Positions 6,934 to 14,896 of a stretch of 16,035 nt of DNA are shown one piece after another. Each line of letters starts with the position of its first letter. The stretch's first letter is position 1. The stretch spans positions 1-16,035 of the forward strand of contig CABUTN010000036.1 in NCBI GenBank assembly GCA_902494565.1, written 5' to 3'. Position numbers and translations under genes: made by a program. This DNA comes from an uncultured Collinsella sp. (GTDB lineage Bacteria > Actinomycetota > Coriobacteriia > Coriobacteriales > Coriobacteriaceae). The notes under the pieces were generated by a model. That model ran no database searches. It was not told where the DNA came from and was given only the letters and a program-made list of their open reading frames with translations.

Positions 6934-8361
6934 ATGGCAGTAGATAACAAACAGATTGCCACCGATGTCCTCGAGCTCGTGGGCGGTGCGGAGAATGTTG
7001 CCGTCGCCACCAACTGCATGACGCGCCTGCGTCTGACGCTCAAGGATAACAGCAAGGCCGACGTGGAGAAGATCAAGAAGGTCAAGGGTGTACTGGGTTG
7101 CCAGTTCGCCGGCAGCCAGCTCCAGGTCATCATCGGCCAGAACGTGCCCAAGGTGCTCGCCGAGTTCGTTGCCATGTCCGGCGTCAAGCAGGGTGCCGCG
7201 GTCGACGAGAACCTCGACGCTCCTAAGGAGAAGTTCGAGCTCAAGAACCTGCCCAATATCATCCTCGACTATCTGTCGGGCTCCATGACCCAGCTGATTC
7301 CGCTGCTCATGGCCGGCGGTTTGTTCCGCACCATCGCTGCGGTCCTCGGTCCCACCATGCTCGGCGTTCTCTCCGATACCGATCCGACCTACACGTTCCT
7401 CTACACCACCCTGTACGAGGCCACGTTTACCTTTATCCCCATCTACCTGGGCTATGCCGCTGCTAAGAAGCTCGGCGCCTCTCCGGTTCTGGGCATGCTC
7501 CTCGGCGGCGCTCTCATGGCCCCGTCCGTCGTGAGTGTCGCGACTCAGGAGGGTGGCGGAATCATCTCCGTCTACGGCATCCAGATCGCCGCTGCCAACT
7601 ACCAGCAGTCCGTCCTGCCGATCATCCTTTCGGTGCCCGTCCTGTACTTTGTCGAGAAGTTCTTTAAGAAGGTCATGCCCGACGTGCTGTCCACGGTCTT
7701 CACGCCGTTCTGCACCATGATTGTCACGATCCCCATCGCCTTCATCGTTCTTGCCCCGATCGGCAACGAGCTCGGCAACCTCATCGCCAACGCCCTCTTT
7801 GGCCTTGCTGACCTTGGCGGTATCGGTATCCTGATCGTCATGGCCATCCTCGGCGCCTTCTGGCAGCTCTTCGTGGTCTGCGGCATGCACATGCCCGTCA
7901 TCCTGCTCGCTCAGGTCCAGATCATCGCCGCCGGCTACGATCCCTTCGTCTTCGTTTCTACCAACTGCGCTATGGCCGCTGTCTGGGGCTGCGCCTTCGG
8001 TGCCTTCCTCAAGATGAAGAACCCCGACGAGAAGGGTCTTGCCCTGGGTTACGTCATCTCCGCCATCGCCGGCGGCGTCACCGAGCCTGCGCTCTTCGGT
8101 ATCCTCATGCGCTTCCGTCGCACCATGCTCGGTATGTTTATCGGCGGTGCCATCGGCGCTGTGTTCTCCGGCCTCATGGGTGTTACCTACTACCTGGCCG
8201 GCGGTGCCTCCAACTTCCTGGTCTTCACCAACTACCTGCAGGGTGGCCAGATGAACACCGTCTGGGCTATCGTCGGTATGGCGATCTCCTTTGTCATCGC
8301 CGCTGCCGTCGTCTTTGCCACTGGCTTCTCCAAAGAGGAGCTCGCCGAGATGGAGGCCTAA
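6934..8361 (+). CDS. PTS sugar permease EIIBC, glucoside/sucrose/trehalose type
   Basis: This 475-residue permease imports a sugar while phosphorylating it from phosphoenolpyruvate via EI, HPr and an EIIA. The EIIB domain (1 to about 85) has the phosphocysteine C28 in NCMTRLRL and a GCQFAG segment. The EIIC domain (about 100-470) has some ten hydrophobic helices, the conserved H319 in GMHMP, and E384 in GGVTEPALFG, both hallmarks of the glucose/glucoside superfamily. There is no EIIA domain and none nearby, so an EIIA elsewhere must serve it. The ATG at 6934 has GGGGAGGGG just upstream (6921-6929); the two earlier ATGs (6914, 6919) are not preceded by one. Codons are strongly biased to C/G endings, suggesting high expression. 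The substrate (beta-glucoside, sucrose, trehalose or other) cannot be decided. Confidence 0.93.
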   Translation: MAVDNKQIATDVLELVGGAENVAVATNCMTRLRLTLKDNSKADVEKIKKVKGVLGCQFAGSQLQVIIGQNVPKVLAEFVAMSGVKQGAAVDENLDAPKEKFELKNLPNIILDYLSGSMTQLIPLLMAGGLFRTIAAVLGPTMLGVLSDTDPTYTFLYTTLYEATFTFIPIYLGYAAAKKLGASPVLGMLLGGALMAPSVVSVATQEGGGIISVYGIQIAAANYQQSVLPIILSVPVLYFVEKFFKKVMPDVLSTVFTPFCTMIVTIPIAFIVLAPIGNELGNLIANALFGLADLGGIGILIVMAILGAFWQLFVVCGMHMPVILLAQVQIIAAGYDPFVFVSTNCAMAAVWGCAFGAFLKMKNPDEKGLALGYVISAIAGGVTEPALFGILMRFRRTMLGMFIGGAIGAVFSGLMGVTYYLAGGASNFLVFTNYLQGGQMNTVWAIVGMAISFVIAAAVVFATGFSKEELAEMEA

Positions 8362-8401
8362 GGCCAAGCCATTCGGTCACATGCGACCTTACCTACACGA
8401 C

Positions 8402-8436
8402 AGGGCCCCGTCAGGCGCAAGCCCGACGGGGCCTTT
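8402..8436 (+). terminator. Intrinsic terminator after the PTS gene
   Basis: A 9-bp G/C stem (GGCCCCGTC at 8404-8412 with GACGGGGCC at 8425-8433) is extended by G-T and A-T pairs. It is capped by an inner GGC-GCAA-GCC hairpin and followed by TTTCCT. It starts about 40 nt after the stop codon. The short T run suggests incomplete termination, which could let some transcript reach the glycosidase gene. Confidence 0.8.
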
Positions 8437-8571
8437 CCTGCAAGGTAGACTGATTGGGACGGGAGATGCCCGCCCGCAAGGGCTTGCTAAACGACGGAGG
8501 CTTTTGTGCCAAGGTTACCGCGAAAGAATCTGCCGGTTCGCAACTCCTTTATCAAACGAAAGGACATGCAG

Positions 8572-9885
8572 ATGAGTTTGGGAAAGCTGACCGTTAACGG
8601 CCGCCAGGACGGCTTTTTGTGCGAGGGCAAGCCGTTCTTTTGGTTTGCCGATACGTGCTGGAGTGCATTTACGAGCATCGCCGAGGACGACTGGGACTAC
8701 TATCTGACCCGTCGTGCCGAGCAGGGCATGAACGTGCTGCAGATCAATACACTGCCGCAGTGGGATCGCTGCTGCCCCGACTTGGGCGTTTGGCCCTATG
8801 CCAGCGAGGATGGCGTGCACTTTGATTGGTCCCGCCCCAACCAGGCGTACTGGGATCGCGCTGCTGCCATGTGCCGCGCTGCCGTCGAGCACGGCATTCG
8901 TCCGGCGCTCGTGCTTATGTGGTGCAACTACGTGCCCGGTACCTGGGGCGCCAAGATTGCCGAGCATTGCGGTGCTGAGACTATGCCGCGCGAGGAGGTC
9001 CGCGCCCACGTTGCCCGCGTCGTCGAGAACCTGGGCGAGTTCGACCCCGTCTACGTGGTGACGGGCGATACCGACTTTACCAGCGACGAGGCGATCGCCT
9101 ATTACGAGGATGCCCTCGACGAAGTTGTCAAACGCGCGCCCGAGGCGTTGCGCGCCATGCATATCAACCGCGGCAACCGCACCATTCCGTCACAGTACCT
9201 GGACCGTCTGGACTTTTATATGTTCCAGCCCGGTCACAACTACGAGGGTCAGCCCGAGGCCTGGCGCCTGCCGCAGGACTTTATCGCCAACTATCCCAAA
9301 AAGCCGATGGTCAACTCCGAGCCCTGTTACGAGCAGATGGGTGCGTCGCGCAACGTGTACTGGCGCTTCACCGCGCAGGACTGCCGCGCGAGTGTGTGGT
9401 CGTCGATCCTTGCCGGTGCGAGCGCCGGCGTGACCTATGGCGCGCACGGCGTTTGGAACTGGCAGACCAGCAAGAGTCAGGGCTCGGTGCTGGGCGAGGG
9501 CTTCGACATGCCGTTCCGCTGGCAGGAGTGCCTGCAATTTGCGGGCGTTTGGGACTTTGGCGCGATCGAGCATGTGCTTGCCGGCCTGGGCGCTACGGCT
9601 AGCGACGACGCACTTGCCGTGGTCCCCGCGCAGGTGCTTCTCGATGATGCGCGCGAGGCCATTCGCGTGGCGCGCGTTGGCGATCGCGTCGTCACGTACC
9701 TGCCGCGCACCACGGCGCTCAAGTTTAAGCTCGACGGCGCGCGCGGCTGGACGGCGACGGTCCTCGACATGGAGGACAAGCGCATCGCCAAGCTGCCCGT
9801 CCGCGACAACGGTGACGGCACCGTGCGCGTGGCTCAGCATCCCTTTGAGCACGACGCGCTGGTGATCCTGGCCCCCGGGCGCTAA
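8572..9885 (+). CDS. DUF4038 glycoside hydrolase, GH140 (apiosidase)-like
   Basis: This is a 437-residue enzyme. Residues 6-345 form the DUF4038 (alpha/beta)8 domain, with the signature GKPFFWFADTCW at 19-30 and the later MVNSEPCYE. By analogy with GH140 the likely catalytic acids are D166 (VTGDTDF) and E250 (SEPCYE); this mapping is inferred. The last ~90 residues form a beta-sandwich like the 'putative collagen-binding' domain that usually follows DUF4038. Characterised GH140 enzymes release apiose from rhamnogalacturonan II, but the wider family acts on other substrates. There is no signal peptide, unlike secreted relatives. The start at ATG 8572 follows AAAGGA by 7 nt and matches the family N-terminus; a GTG at 8506 with GGAGG 5 nt upstream would add 22 unrelated residues and remains possible. 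It lies 210 bp after the PTS gene. Confidence 0.85.
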   Translation: MSLGKLTVNGRQDGFLCEGKPFFWFADTCWSAFTSIAEDDWDYYLTRRAEQGMNVLQINTLPQWDRCCPDLGVWPYASEDGVHFDWSRPNQAYWDRAAAMCRAAVEHGIRPALVLMWCNYVPGTWGAKIAEHCGAETMPREEVRAHVARVVENLGEFDPVYVVTGDTDFTSDEAIAYYEDALDEVVKRAPEALRAMHINRGNRTIPSQYLDRLDFYMFQPGHNYEGQPEAWRLPQDFIANYPKKPMVNSEPCYEQMGASRNVYWRFTAQDCRASVWSSILAGASAGVTYGAHGVWNWQTSKSQGSVLGEGFDMPFRWQECLQFAGVWDFGAIEHVLAGLGATASDDALAVVPAQVLLDDAREAIRVARVGDRVVTYLPRTTALKFKLDGARGWTATVLDMEDKRIAKLPVRDNGDGTVRVAQHPFEHDALVILAPGR

Positions 9886-9927
9886 CGGCTCTACTCCAAC
9901 ATTTACAACCCAGTCCCTTTCATGAGG

Positions 9928-9989
9928 TTGCGACGGAATGGTTCCTGCATGACGGCTTTAAGCTGCCAAGGGGAGCCATTCCGTCGCAC
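9928..9989. repeat. 62-nt palindrome, member A of a pair flanking the LuxR gene
   Basis: Perfect 13-bp arms (TGCGACGGAATGG at 9929-9941; complement at 9976-9988) continue inward after a T-G wobble with TCC/GGA. The left arm matches the palindrome at 11761-11827 at 16 of 20 positions over the stretch ending GTTCCTG, all differences being transitions. It lies 43 nt after the glycosidase stop. No T-tract follows. It is probably a dispersed palindromic element and may also protect the mRNA 3' end. Confidence 0.75.
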
Positions 9990-10032
9990 TCATTGGGGAC
10001 GTACTTAAATGAGCGGTAGTTGGAGACACTCC
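9987..10032. repeat. Dispersed 46-bp repeat, copy 2
   Basis: 41 of 46 positions are identical to 3261-3306. The dyad is partly decayed: CACTCATT at 9987-9994 is intact, but its partner reads AATGAGCG. It overlaps the right arm of palindrome A by two bases, so the two elements abut or form one compound element. Confidence 0.7.
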
Positions 10033-10201
10033 TTGTCGAGCTAGAGGTCGCGCGTGTCCCTTCTGGTCCATGCGGCTAAAAATCGCGGCGTGATGTGAAC
10101 GGCTGGGGTCAAATTTGCAGCATTTCGAGCTCGGCTTCGATATTGAGATTGGTTCTTTATTAAAATGGAATTCCAGACAATTGAGCGGCCGGGGGTTAAC
10201 C

Positions 10202-11746
10202 ATGAGGGGCATGGGAGACACAACCGCATATCTGCGTCGGGGCATTCGGGAGATTATATGCCTGGCGCTGTTCTCCTTCACGTTTTTGGCGTGCGAGTAT
10301 CTCTTTGATGTGCGCATGGCCGAGTTCGTGTCTCCGAACGAGGTCGTTATTTATGAGAGCCTTGTCCTCGGCGCGAGCGTGATTGGCTTTTTTGTGCGTC
10401 CCATTCTGTATTATCACCGTTCCCATGCCATCGACGCAACGAGTGACGTCACGGGCGTTTTGCTGGTGGCGGCATTGCTGCTGTTGATTATGGCGGTTCA
10501 GGTTGAGGTAATAATTGCCGGAGGTTTGGTGGCGTGCTGCGCGCTGGGCTACTGCGGATCGACTGCTCACGCAAACTTTGCGCGGCGCTTTGCGCGGACG
10601 CCTTGCTTGGCGCGCGCCGCCGCACTTTCTTACGCCATGGGCGTTCTGGTACAGGTGTTCAACCACATGGTGATGCCTGTCGGTATTCCTCAGCAGGCTG
10701 TTCTGGTCGTTTGTGCGATCGTGCAGGTGGCGTTGCTCCACGGTGCCCGACGCGCCAAACTGCGCGACGAGTCCGATCCCAACTTTGAACCCAGCGTTGC
10801 CGGACTTTCGGTAGATGCTTTGGAATATGGCGCCAAGTGGCAAGACGATCCCAAGGCAAAGGCGGCATTCCGCCGCGCCGTAGTTCGCCTGACCGTGGCG
10901 ACGGTGTATCTTTCCGGCGTATTCGCCGCTCTCAACGCTGGCCTCACGACCTTGCATGCTGTCGGAGCCGTCGATTTGGGCGATTGGCCGCGCCTACTGC
11001 TTGTCGTGAGCTCGTTGGCCGCTGGCGTCCTATTTGACCTGCACGGCCGTTCGTATATGAATATCGGCATGACATGCGCCGCCATGTTGTCCACGCTTTC
11101 GTTCTTTGTGCTCATCGTCGACGGCAATGGCGGCAACGAGCTTGCTGCCACGATCATCTTTTATCTGGGCTCAGGCTTCTTTGTGGTGTTCTTTACCACA
11201 AAATATGCCGCCGTCTCGCTTTATGCGCGCTGGTCATATTTTTGGCCGTGCATGGGTCGCGTCGTCAACAACGTGTGCTCGATGTTCGTGACGGCGCCGG
11301 CAGTGGCGATCATCTCGAGTCAAAACGTGCTGACTGCGGTCGGCGCGGCGCTCGTGATGTTTGTGGGCATTGCGATTACGCTGCTGGGACAGTTGGGACA
11401 ACGAGCCGATGACGCCGTGATACGGGACGAGCTGGCGCCTGCCACCGATGATCTTGGTGGGGATCTTGCGCCCACATGCTCCGACCCCGAGCCCGTGGAG
11501 GCAGCGGAGCTCACGTCCGATGAACGCCTCGATGCCTTCGTCGCCACCTTTGAGCTTACAGAGCGCGAGCGCGATATTCTTGCGGCCTTGGTCGTTTCGG
11601 ACCAGAGCGTTCAGGACATCGCCACAACGCTTTTCCTTTCGCGCTCCACGCTCTACCGCCACATTTCCTCGATCAACAAAAAGACCGGCACCACCTCACG
11701 TGTGGCCCTTATCAACTTCTTCTGGTCCTGGACACCCAAGGACTAG
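10202..11746 (+). CDS. LuxR-type regulator with 12-TM membrane domain
   Basis: This is a 514-residue protein. About twelve hydrophobic helices fill residues 10-410 (for example ICLALFSFTFLACEYLF and VLTAVGAALVMFVGIAITLL), an MFS-like arrangement. An acidic linker of about 35 residues follows, and then a C-terminal LuxR/GerE helix-turn-helix at about 452-505. That domain contains LTERERDILAAL, the recognition stretch LSRSTLYRHISSINKKTG and SRVALINFF. Such membrane-bound LuxR proteins are expanded in gut Coriobacteriia and probably sense a ligand or transport state and act on nearby genes. The ATG at 10202 has GGGGG 6 nt upstream; an in-frame TTG at 10115 has none. Its target is unknown: the neighbouring sugar locus and mgtA are candidates. 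The gene is bracketed by two related palindromes. Confidence 0.88.
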   Translation: MRGMGDTTAYLRRGIREIICLALFSFTFLACEYLFDVRMAEFVSPNEVVIYESLVLGASVIGFFVRPILYYHRSHAIDATSDVTGVLLVAALLLLIMAVQVEVIIAGGLVACCALGYCGSTAHANFARRFARTPCLARAAALSYAMGVLVQVFNHMVMPVGIPQQAVLVVCAIVQVALLHGARRAKLRDESDPNFEPSVAGLSVDALEYGAKWQDDPKAKAAFRRAVVRLTVATVYLSGVFAALNAGLTTLHAVGAVDLGDWPRLLLVVSSLAAGVLFDLHGRSYMNIGMTCAAMLSTLSFFVLIVDGNGGNELAATIIFYLGSGFFVVFFTTKYAAVSLYARWSYFWPCMGRVVNNVCSMFVTAPAVAIISSQNVLTAVGAALVMFVGIAITLLGQLGQRADDAVIRDELAPATDDLGGDLAPTCSDPEPVEAAELTSDERLDAFVATFELTERERDILAALVVSDQSVQDIATTLFLSRSTLYRHISSINKKTGTTSRVALINFFWSWTPKD

Positions 11747-11760
11747 CTAATCCTCCAATA

Positions 11761-11827
11761 AGTTGCGGTGGAATAGTCCCTAAATTAAAGTCACGGGACC
11801 TTAAACAGGAACTATTTCACCGCAACT
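11761..11827. repeat. 67-nt palindrome, member B of a pair flanking the LuxR gene
   Basis: The 21-position arms 11761-11781 and 11807-11827 pair with one G-T and one mismatch (left arm begins AGTTGCGGTGGAATAGT). Inside, TTAAAGTC and GACCTTAA pair with one mismatch. It lies 14 nt after the LuxR stop and 100 nt beyond the mgtA stop, in a convergent gap, so it could end transcripts from both sides. It lacks the T-tracts of a typical intrinsic terminator. Its sequence is related to 9928-9989. Confidence 0.8.
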
Positions 11828-11927
11828 GCTGAGGGGATAGACTGCGGCGGCGACAGAGGCAACGGCAGCGGCGTCGGCAGCTGTGGTAGCGGTAATGGCA
11901 GCTGGCAGGGTGTTTTCCGCCTGCTTG

Positions 11928-14696
11928 CTACAGCAGCTCACCGTGGCGGGCAATGTAGCGGCGCTTTGCCAGCTGAGTGAGCGCGATGTAGGCGGTGACG
12001 ATGCCGATGAGCAGCGCGAAAAAGCTCGCGGGCAGTGCCATGAGGCCGAGCGCATCGGCGATGGGGCTTGCCGGCAGCCAGGTGACGAGCGCCAGGCTCA
12101 GCACGGTGAGAACGCACAGTGCCGGCGCGGCGTGGTCACGCGGGCTCGGCAGGCGCGGGGAGCGCAGCATGTGGATCACGAGCGTCTGAGACCACATGGA
12201 CTCGACAAACCAGCCGCTCTGGAAGATCACGGCGAAGGTCGCCATACCCGCGACGTTGCCCGCGGCGGCAAGCTCGGACCAGCTTGCGCCTACGGTGGCG
12301 GGGCACACCACAAAGAAGAGCGCGGCGAAGGTCACGATGTCAAACAGCGAGCTCACAGGGCCCAGCTCGAGCATAAAGCCCTTGATGGACGCAGCGTCCC
12401 AGGCGCGCGGACGGGCGGTCCAGGCGTCGTCGACGGTGTCCCACGGCAGCGCGATGCATACAATCTCGTAGACCAGCGACAGCAGTACCAGCTGCAGGGC
12501 GCTCATGGGCAAAAACGGCAAGAACAGGCTCGCGACGGTCACGGACAGCACGTTGCCAAAGTTGGAGCTCACCGTGGTCTTGAGGTACTTGAGCAGGTTG
12601 CCGTAGGTGCGGCGGCCTTCGATGATGCCGCGCTCGAGCACGCCCAGGTCCTTCTGAAGCAAGATGATATCGGCGGATTCCTTGGCAATGTCGACGGCAG
12701 AATCGACCGAGATACCGCAATCGCTCGCACGCATGGCGGCGGCGTCGTTGATGCCGTCGCCCATAAAGCCCACGGTGTGGCCGAGCAGCTCGCGCATGAC
12801 GCGCACCAGGCGCGCCTTCTGCAGCGGCGAGAGCTTGGCGAAGAGGTGAGTTTTCTCGGCGCGCTCGGCAAGCTCGGCGTCATCGAGCGCATCGATCTCG
12901 GAGCCGAGCAAGACGTTGCTCGCATCGATACCAATCTGCTCGCAGACGGTGGCGGCGACGCGGTCGTTGTCGCCGGTCAGGATCTTGACCGCTATGCCCT
13001 TGACCTCGAGGGTGGCGACGGCGCCCGCGGCACTTGCTTTGGGCGGATCGAGGAAGGCCAAAAAGCCCATCAGCACCATATCGCACTCGTCGGCGATGCC
13101 AAACTCGCCCACGCAGCGCGGATTGGTCTTCTGCGCCACGGCAATCACGCGCAGCCCCTCGGCGTTAAGATCGGCGACCTGTTTGCGAATCTGGGCGAGC
13201 TTATCTTCGGTGAGCGGCTGGGCGACACCATCGACTTCGACAAAGGAGCAGATCTCGAGCATTTCCTCGGCAGCTCCCTTGGTAACCATCTGGGTCTTGC
13301 CTTGGGAGTCGGCGACAACTACGCTCAGGCGACGGCGTGAGAAATCGAAGGGCACCTCGTCGACCTTGGTATAGCGGTCGCGCAGGCTCTGGCCCAGCAT
13401 GGAATCGGGCACTACGGTCGAGGGCGTCACATCGGCACGGTCGATAACGGCCAGGTCGATAAGGTTTTTGAGACCGGTCTGGAAGAAGCTGTTCAAAAAC
13501 GCATTGCGCAGCACGCGTGCGTCCTCGTTGCCATCGGTGTTGAGATAGCGCTCGAGCACGATGCGGTCTTCGGTGAGGGTGCCGGTCTTGTCGCAGCACA
13601 GGACGTCCATGGCACCCAGGTTTTGGATCGCCGGCAGTTCCTTGACGATAACCTGGCGACGGGCGAGGTCCTTGGCGCCCTGCGACAGGCTCGTGGTCAC
13701 GATGACGGGAAGCATCTGCGGCGTGATGCCCACGGCCACACTTGTGGCGAACAGCAGCGCGTCGATGACGTTGCCCTTGGTGGCGGCGTTGATGGCAAAG
13801 ACGGCCGGCGCCATAACGAGCATAAGGCGTACAAGTAACATGGAAACGCTCGAGACACCGCGGTCAAACGCGCTCTTTTCGCCGCGCCCGTTGAGCATCT
13901 TGGCGATGCCACCCAGGTAGGTGTCCGAACCGGTGGCAACGACAAGCGCCACAGCGGTGCCGTTTTGCACGGAGGTGCCGGTAAAGACGATGTTCTTGCA
14001 GACAGAGAGTGGCAGTGCGGAGCCGTCGGCGCCCTCGACGACGGTGATGGCAGCGGTCTTCTCGACGGCTTCGCTCTCGCCGGTGAGTGCGGACTCGATC
14101 ACAAACAGGTCGCGTGCGGTGATGATGCGGGCATCGGCCGGAACCATATCGCCGGCAGAGAGGCGGATCACATCGCCGGGGACGAGCTCGTCAAAGGGGG
14201 TCTCGACGCGCTCGTCGTTGCGCAGGGCGGTGCAGGTGTTGGAGACCAGGTCCTTGAGAGCCTCTGCCGCATTGCCGCTGCGGGCTTCCTGGATAAACTT
14301 CATACCGCCCGATACCAGCAGCATGATGCCGATGATGATGACCGTGGAGGGGTCGCGCTGCGGCTCGGGCACGGCGAGCACGTCGATGTAGAGCGAGACC
14401 AGCGCGAGCGCGGCGAGGATGCCGGCGAAGGGATCGATGAACGCGTCGGCGATGCGGCGGGCGAGCGTTTTGGTCGTTGCCTCGATGGTGTTGGGGCCGG
14501 AGGCGTCCAGGCGTTCGGTTGCCTGCTCGGCGGTGAGGCCGTTTGCCGGGGCGTCAAGCAGTACGAGGGCGTCCTCGGCACTATGGGTGGCGGCGAATAT
14601 GGTGTTCTTGGACAGGCCGGTGTGAGCGGCAGGGCGCGCCGTGCGGCGACGCTTGGAGATGACTTCGAGTACCGTGGCGGTTTTGAGCATCAGCAT
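11928..14696 (-). CDS. mgtA: Magnesium-transporting P-type ATPase, MgtA family
   Basis: This 922-residue ATP-driven pump imports Mg2+ across the cytoplasmic membrane. It has a basic N-terminal extension (KRRR), an actuator loop TGES at 205-208, the phosphorylation site D369 in CCDKTGTLTEDR, and the hinge motif GDGINDAAAMRASD from 646. There are about ten membrane helices, including those around ITPQMLPVIVTTSLSQGA and the C-terminal six. The spacing and the VIVKELPAIQNLGAMDVL segment fit the P3B (MgtA/MgtB) group; full-length MgtA is about 900 residues. The ATG at 14696 follows AAGGAGG by 5 nt; the frame also opens further upstream at 14747 without a ribosome site. Transcription begins from a good -35/-10 pair about 290 nt upstream and passes through a leader ORF and long stem, suggesting control by attenuation. 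No recognisable M-box riboswitch was seen. Confidence 0.93.
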   Translation of the reverse strand: MLMLKTATVLEVISKRRRTARPAAHTGLSKNTIFAATHSAEDALVLLDAPANGLTAEQATERLDASGPNTIEATTKTLARRIADAFIDPFAGILAALALVSLYIDVLAVPEPQRDPSTVIIIGIMLLVSGGMKFIQEARSGNAAEALKDLVSNTCTALRNDERVETPFDELVPGDVIRLSAGDMVPADARIITARDLFVIESALTGESEAVEKTAAITVVEGADGSALPLSVCKNIVFTGTSVQNGTAVALVVATGSDTYLGGIAKMLNGRGEKSAFDRGVSSVSMLLVRLMLVMAPAVFAINAATKGNVIDALLFATSVAVGITPQMLPVIVTTSLSQGAKDLARRQVIVKELPAIQNLGAMDVLCCDKTGTLTEDRIVLERYLNTDGNEDARVLRNAFLNSFFQTGLKNLIDLAVIDRADVTPSTVVPDSMLGQSLRDRYTKVDEVPFDFSRRRLSVVVADSQGKTQMVTKGAAEEMLEICSFVEVDGVAQPLTEDKLAQIRKQVADLNAEGLRVIAVAQKTNPRCVGEFGIADECDMVLMGFLAFLDPPKASAAGAVATLEVKGIAVKILTGDNDRVAATVCEQIGIDASNVLLGSEIDALDDAELAERAEKTHLFAKLSPLQKARLVRVMRELLGHTVGFMGDGINDAAAMRASDCGISVDSAVDIAKESADIILLQKDLGVLERGIIEGRRTYGNLLKYLKTTVSSNFGNVLSVTVASLFLPFLPMSALQLVLLSLVYEIVCIALPWDTVDDAWTARPRAWDAASIKGFMLELGPVSSLFDIVTFAALFFVVCPATVGASWSELAAAGNVAGMATFAVIFQSGWFVESMWSQTLVIHMLRSPRLPSPRDHAAPALCVLTVLSLALVTWLPASPIADALGLMALPASFFALLIGIVTAYIALTQLAKRRYIARHGELL

Positions 14697-14746
14697 AGGG
14701 TCCTCCTTGTTGAAGGGAGTTAGCGTACGTGTCGTATTGAGTTGCA

Positions 14747-14896
14747 AAAAACCTAGATGTCGCTCACGTCAAGCTCGCGAACCACCGCAAAGGGGGCAGT
14801 TCACAGGCACCTTTGTGGTGGTTTTGACAATCGGTTGGTGGCGCTTATGCGAATACGGAGTCCTCGCGGCGTGCCGAGGGCGACATGCAGGTTTTT
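14747..14896 (-). promoter_or_regulatory. Possible attenuator stem in the mgtA leader
   Basis: In the leader RNA the 5' arm (14896-14878, within the leader ORF) pairs with the 3' arm (14765-14747) at 16 Watson-Crick and one G-U of 19 positions. The 3' arm runs into a T6 tract (14751-14746), 50 nt before mgtA. Enclosed is a second hairpin, 14823-14810 with 14793-14780 (13 of 14 paired). A ribosome on leader codons 7-13 would block the 5' arm. The shape resembles a translation-controlled terminator, but a simple long palindrome is the alternative. Confidence 0.5.

Larger units (their letters stand above)
9886..10201. other. 316-bp gap made largely of repeats
   Basis: About a third of this gap is two abutting elements, the palindrome at 9928-9989 and the dispersed repeat at 9987-10032. 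The remainder (10033-10201) is ordinary AT-richer DNA leading to the LuxR gene. It has no clear promoter and no gene with a ribosome site. Confidence 0.6.

Noticed and set aside
6889..8367. 492-codon minus-strand open frame
   Set aside because: It is an exact antisense shadow of the PTS gene: Gly/Asp/Glu/His-rich, no ribosome site and no family resemblance.
9928..9989. Palindrome A as a standard intrinsic terminator
   Set aside because: No T-tract follows on either strand, and it belongs to a repeat family, so it is listed as a repeat. The same reasoning applies to 4972-5094.
10115..10201. N-terminal extension of the LuxR gene from TTG 10115
   Set aside because: It has no ribosome site, the added residues are not hydrophobic or family-like, and ATG 10202 has GGGGG 6 nt upstream.
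11801..12055. Ala-rich minus-strand frame overlapping the mgtA 3' end
   Set aside because: It has no ribosome site, overlaps mgtA in another frame and is low-complexity.
11883..13340. 485-codon plus-strand open frame
   Set aside because: It is antisense to mgtA, low-complexity Gly/Asp/His-rich and lacks a start signal. The frames at 5286-6362 and 8515-9162 were rejected for the same reason.
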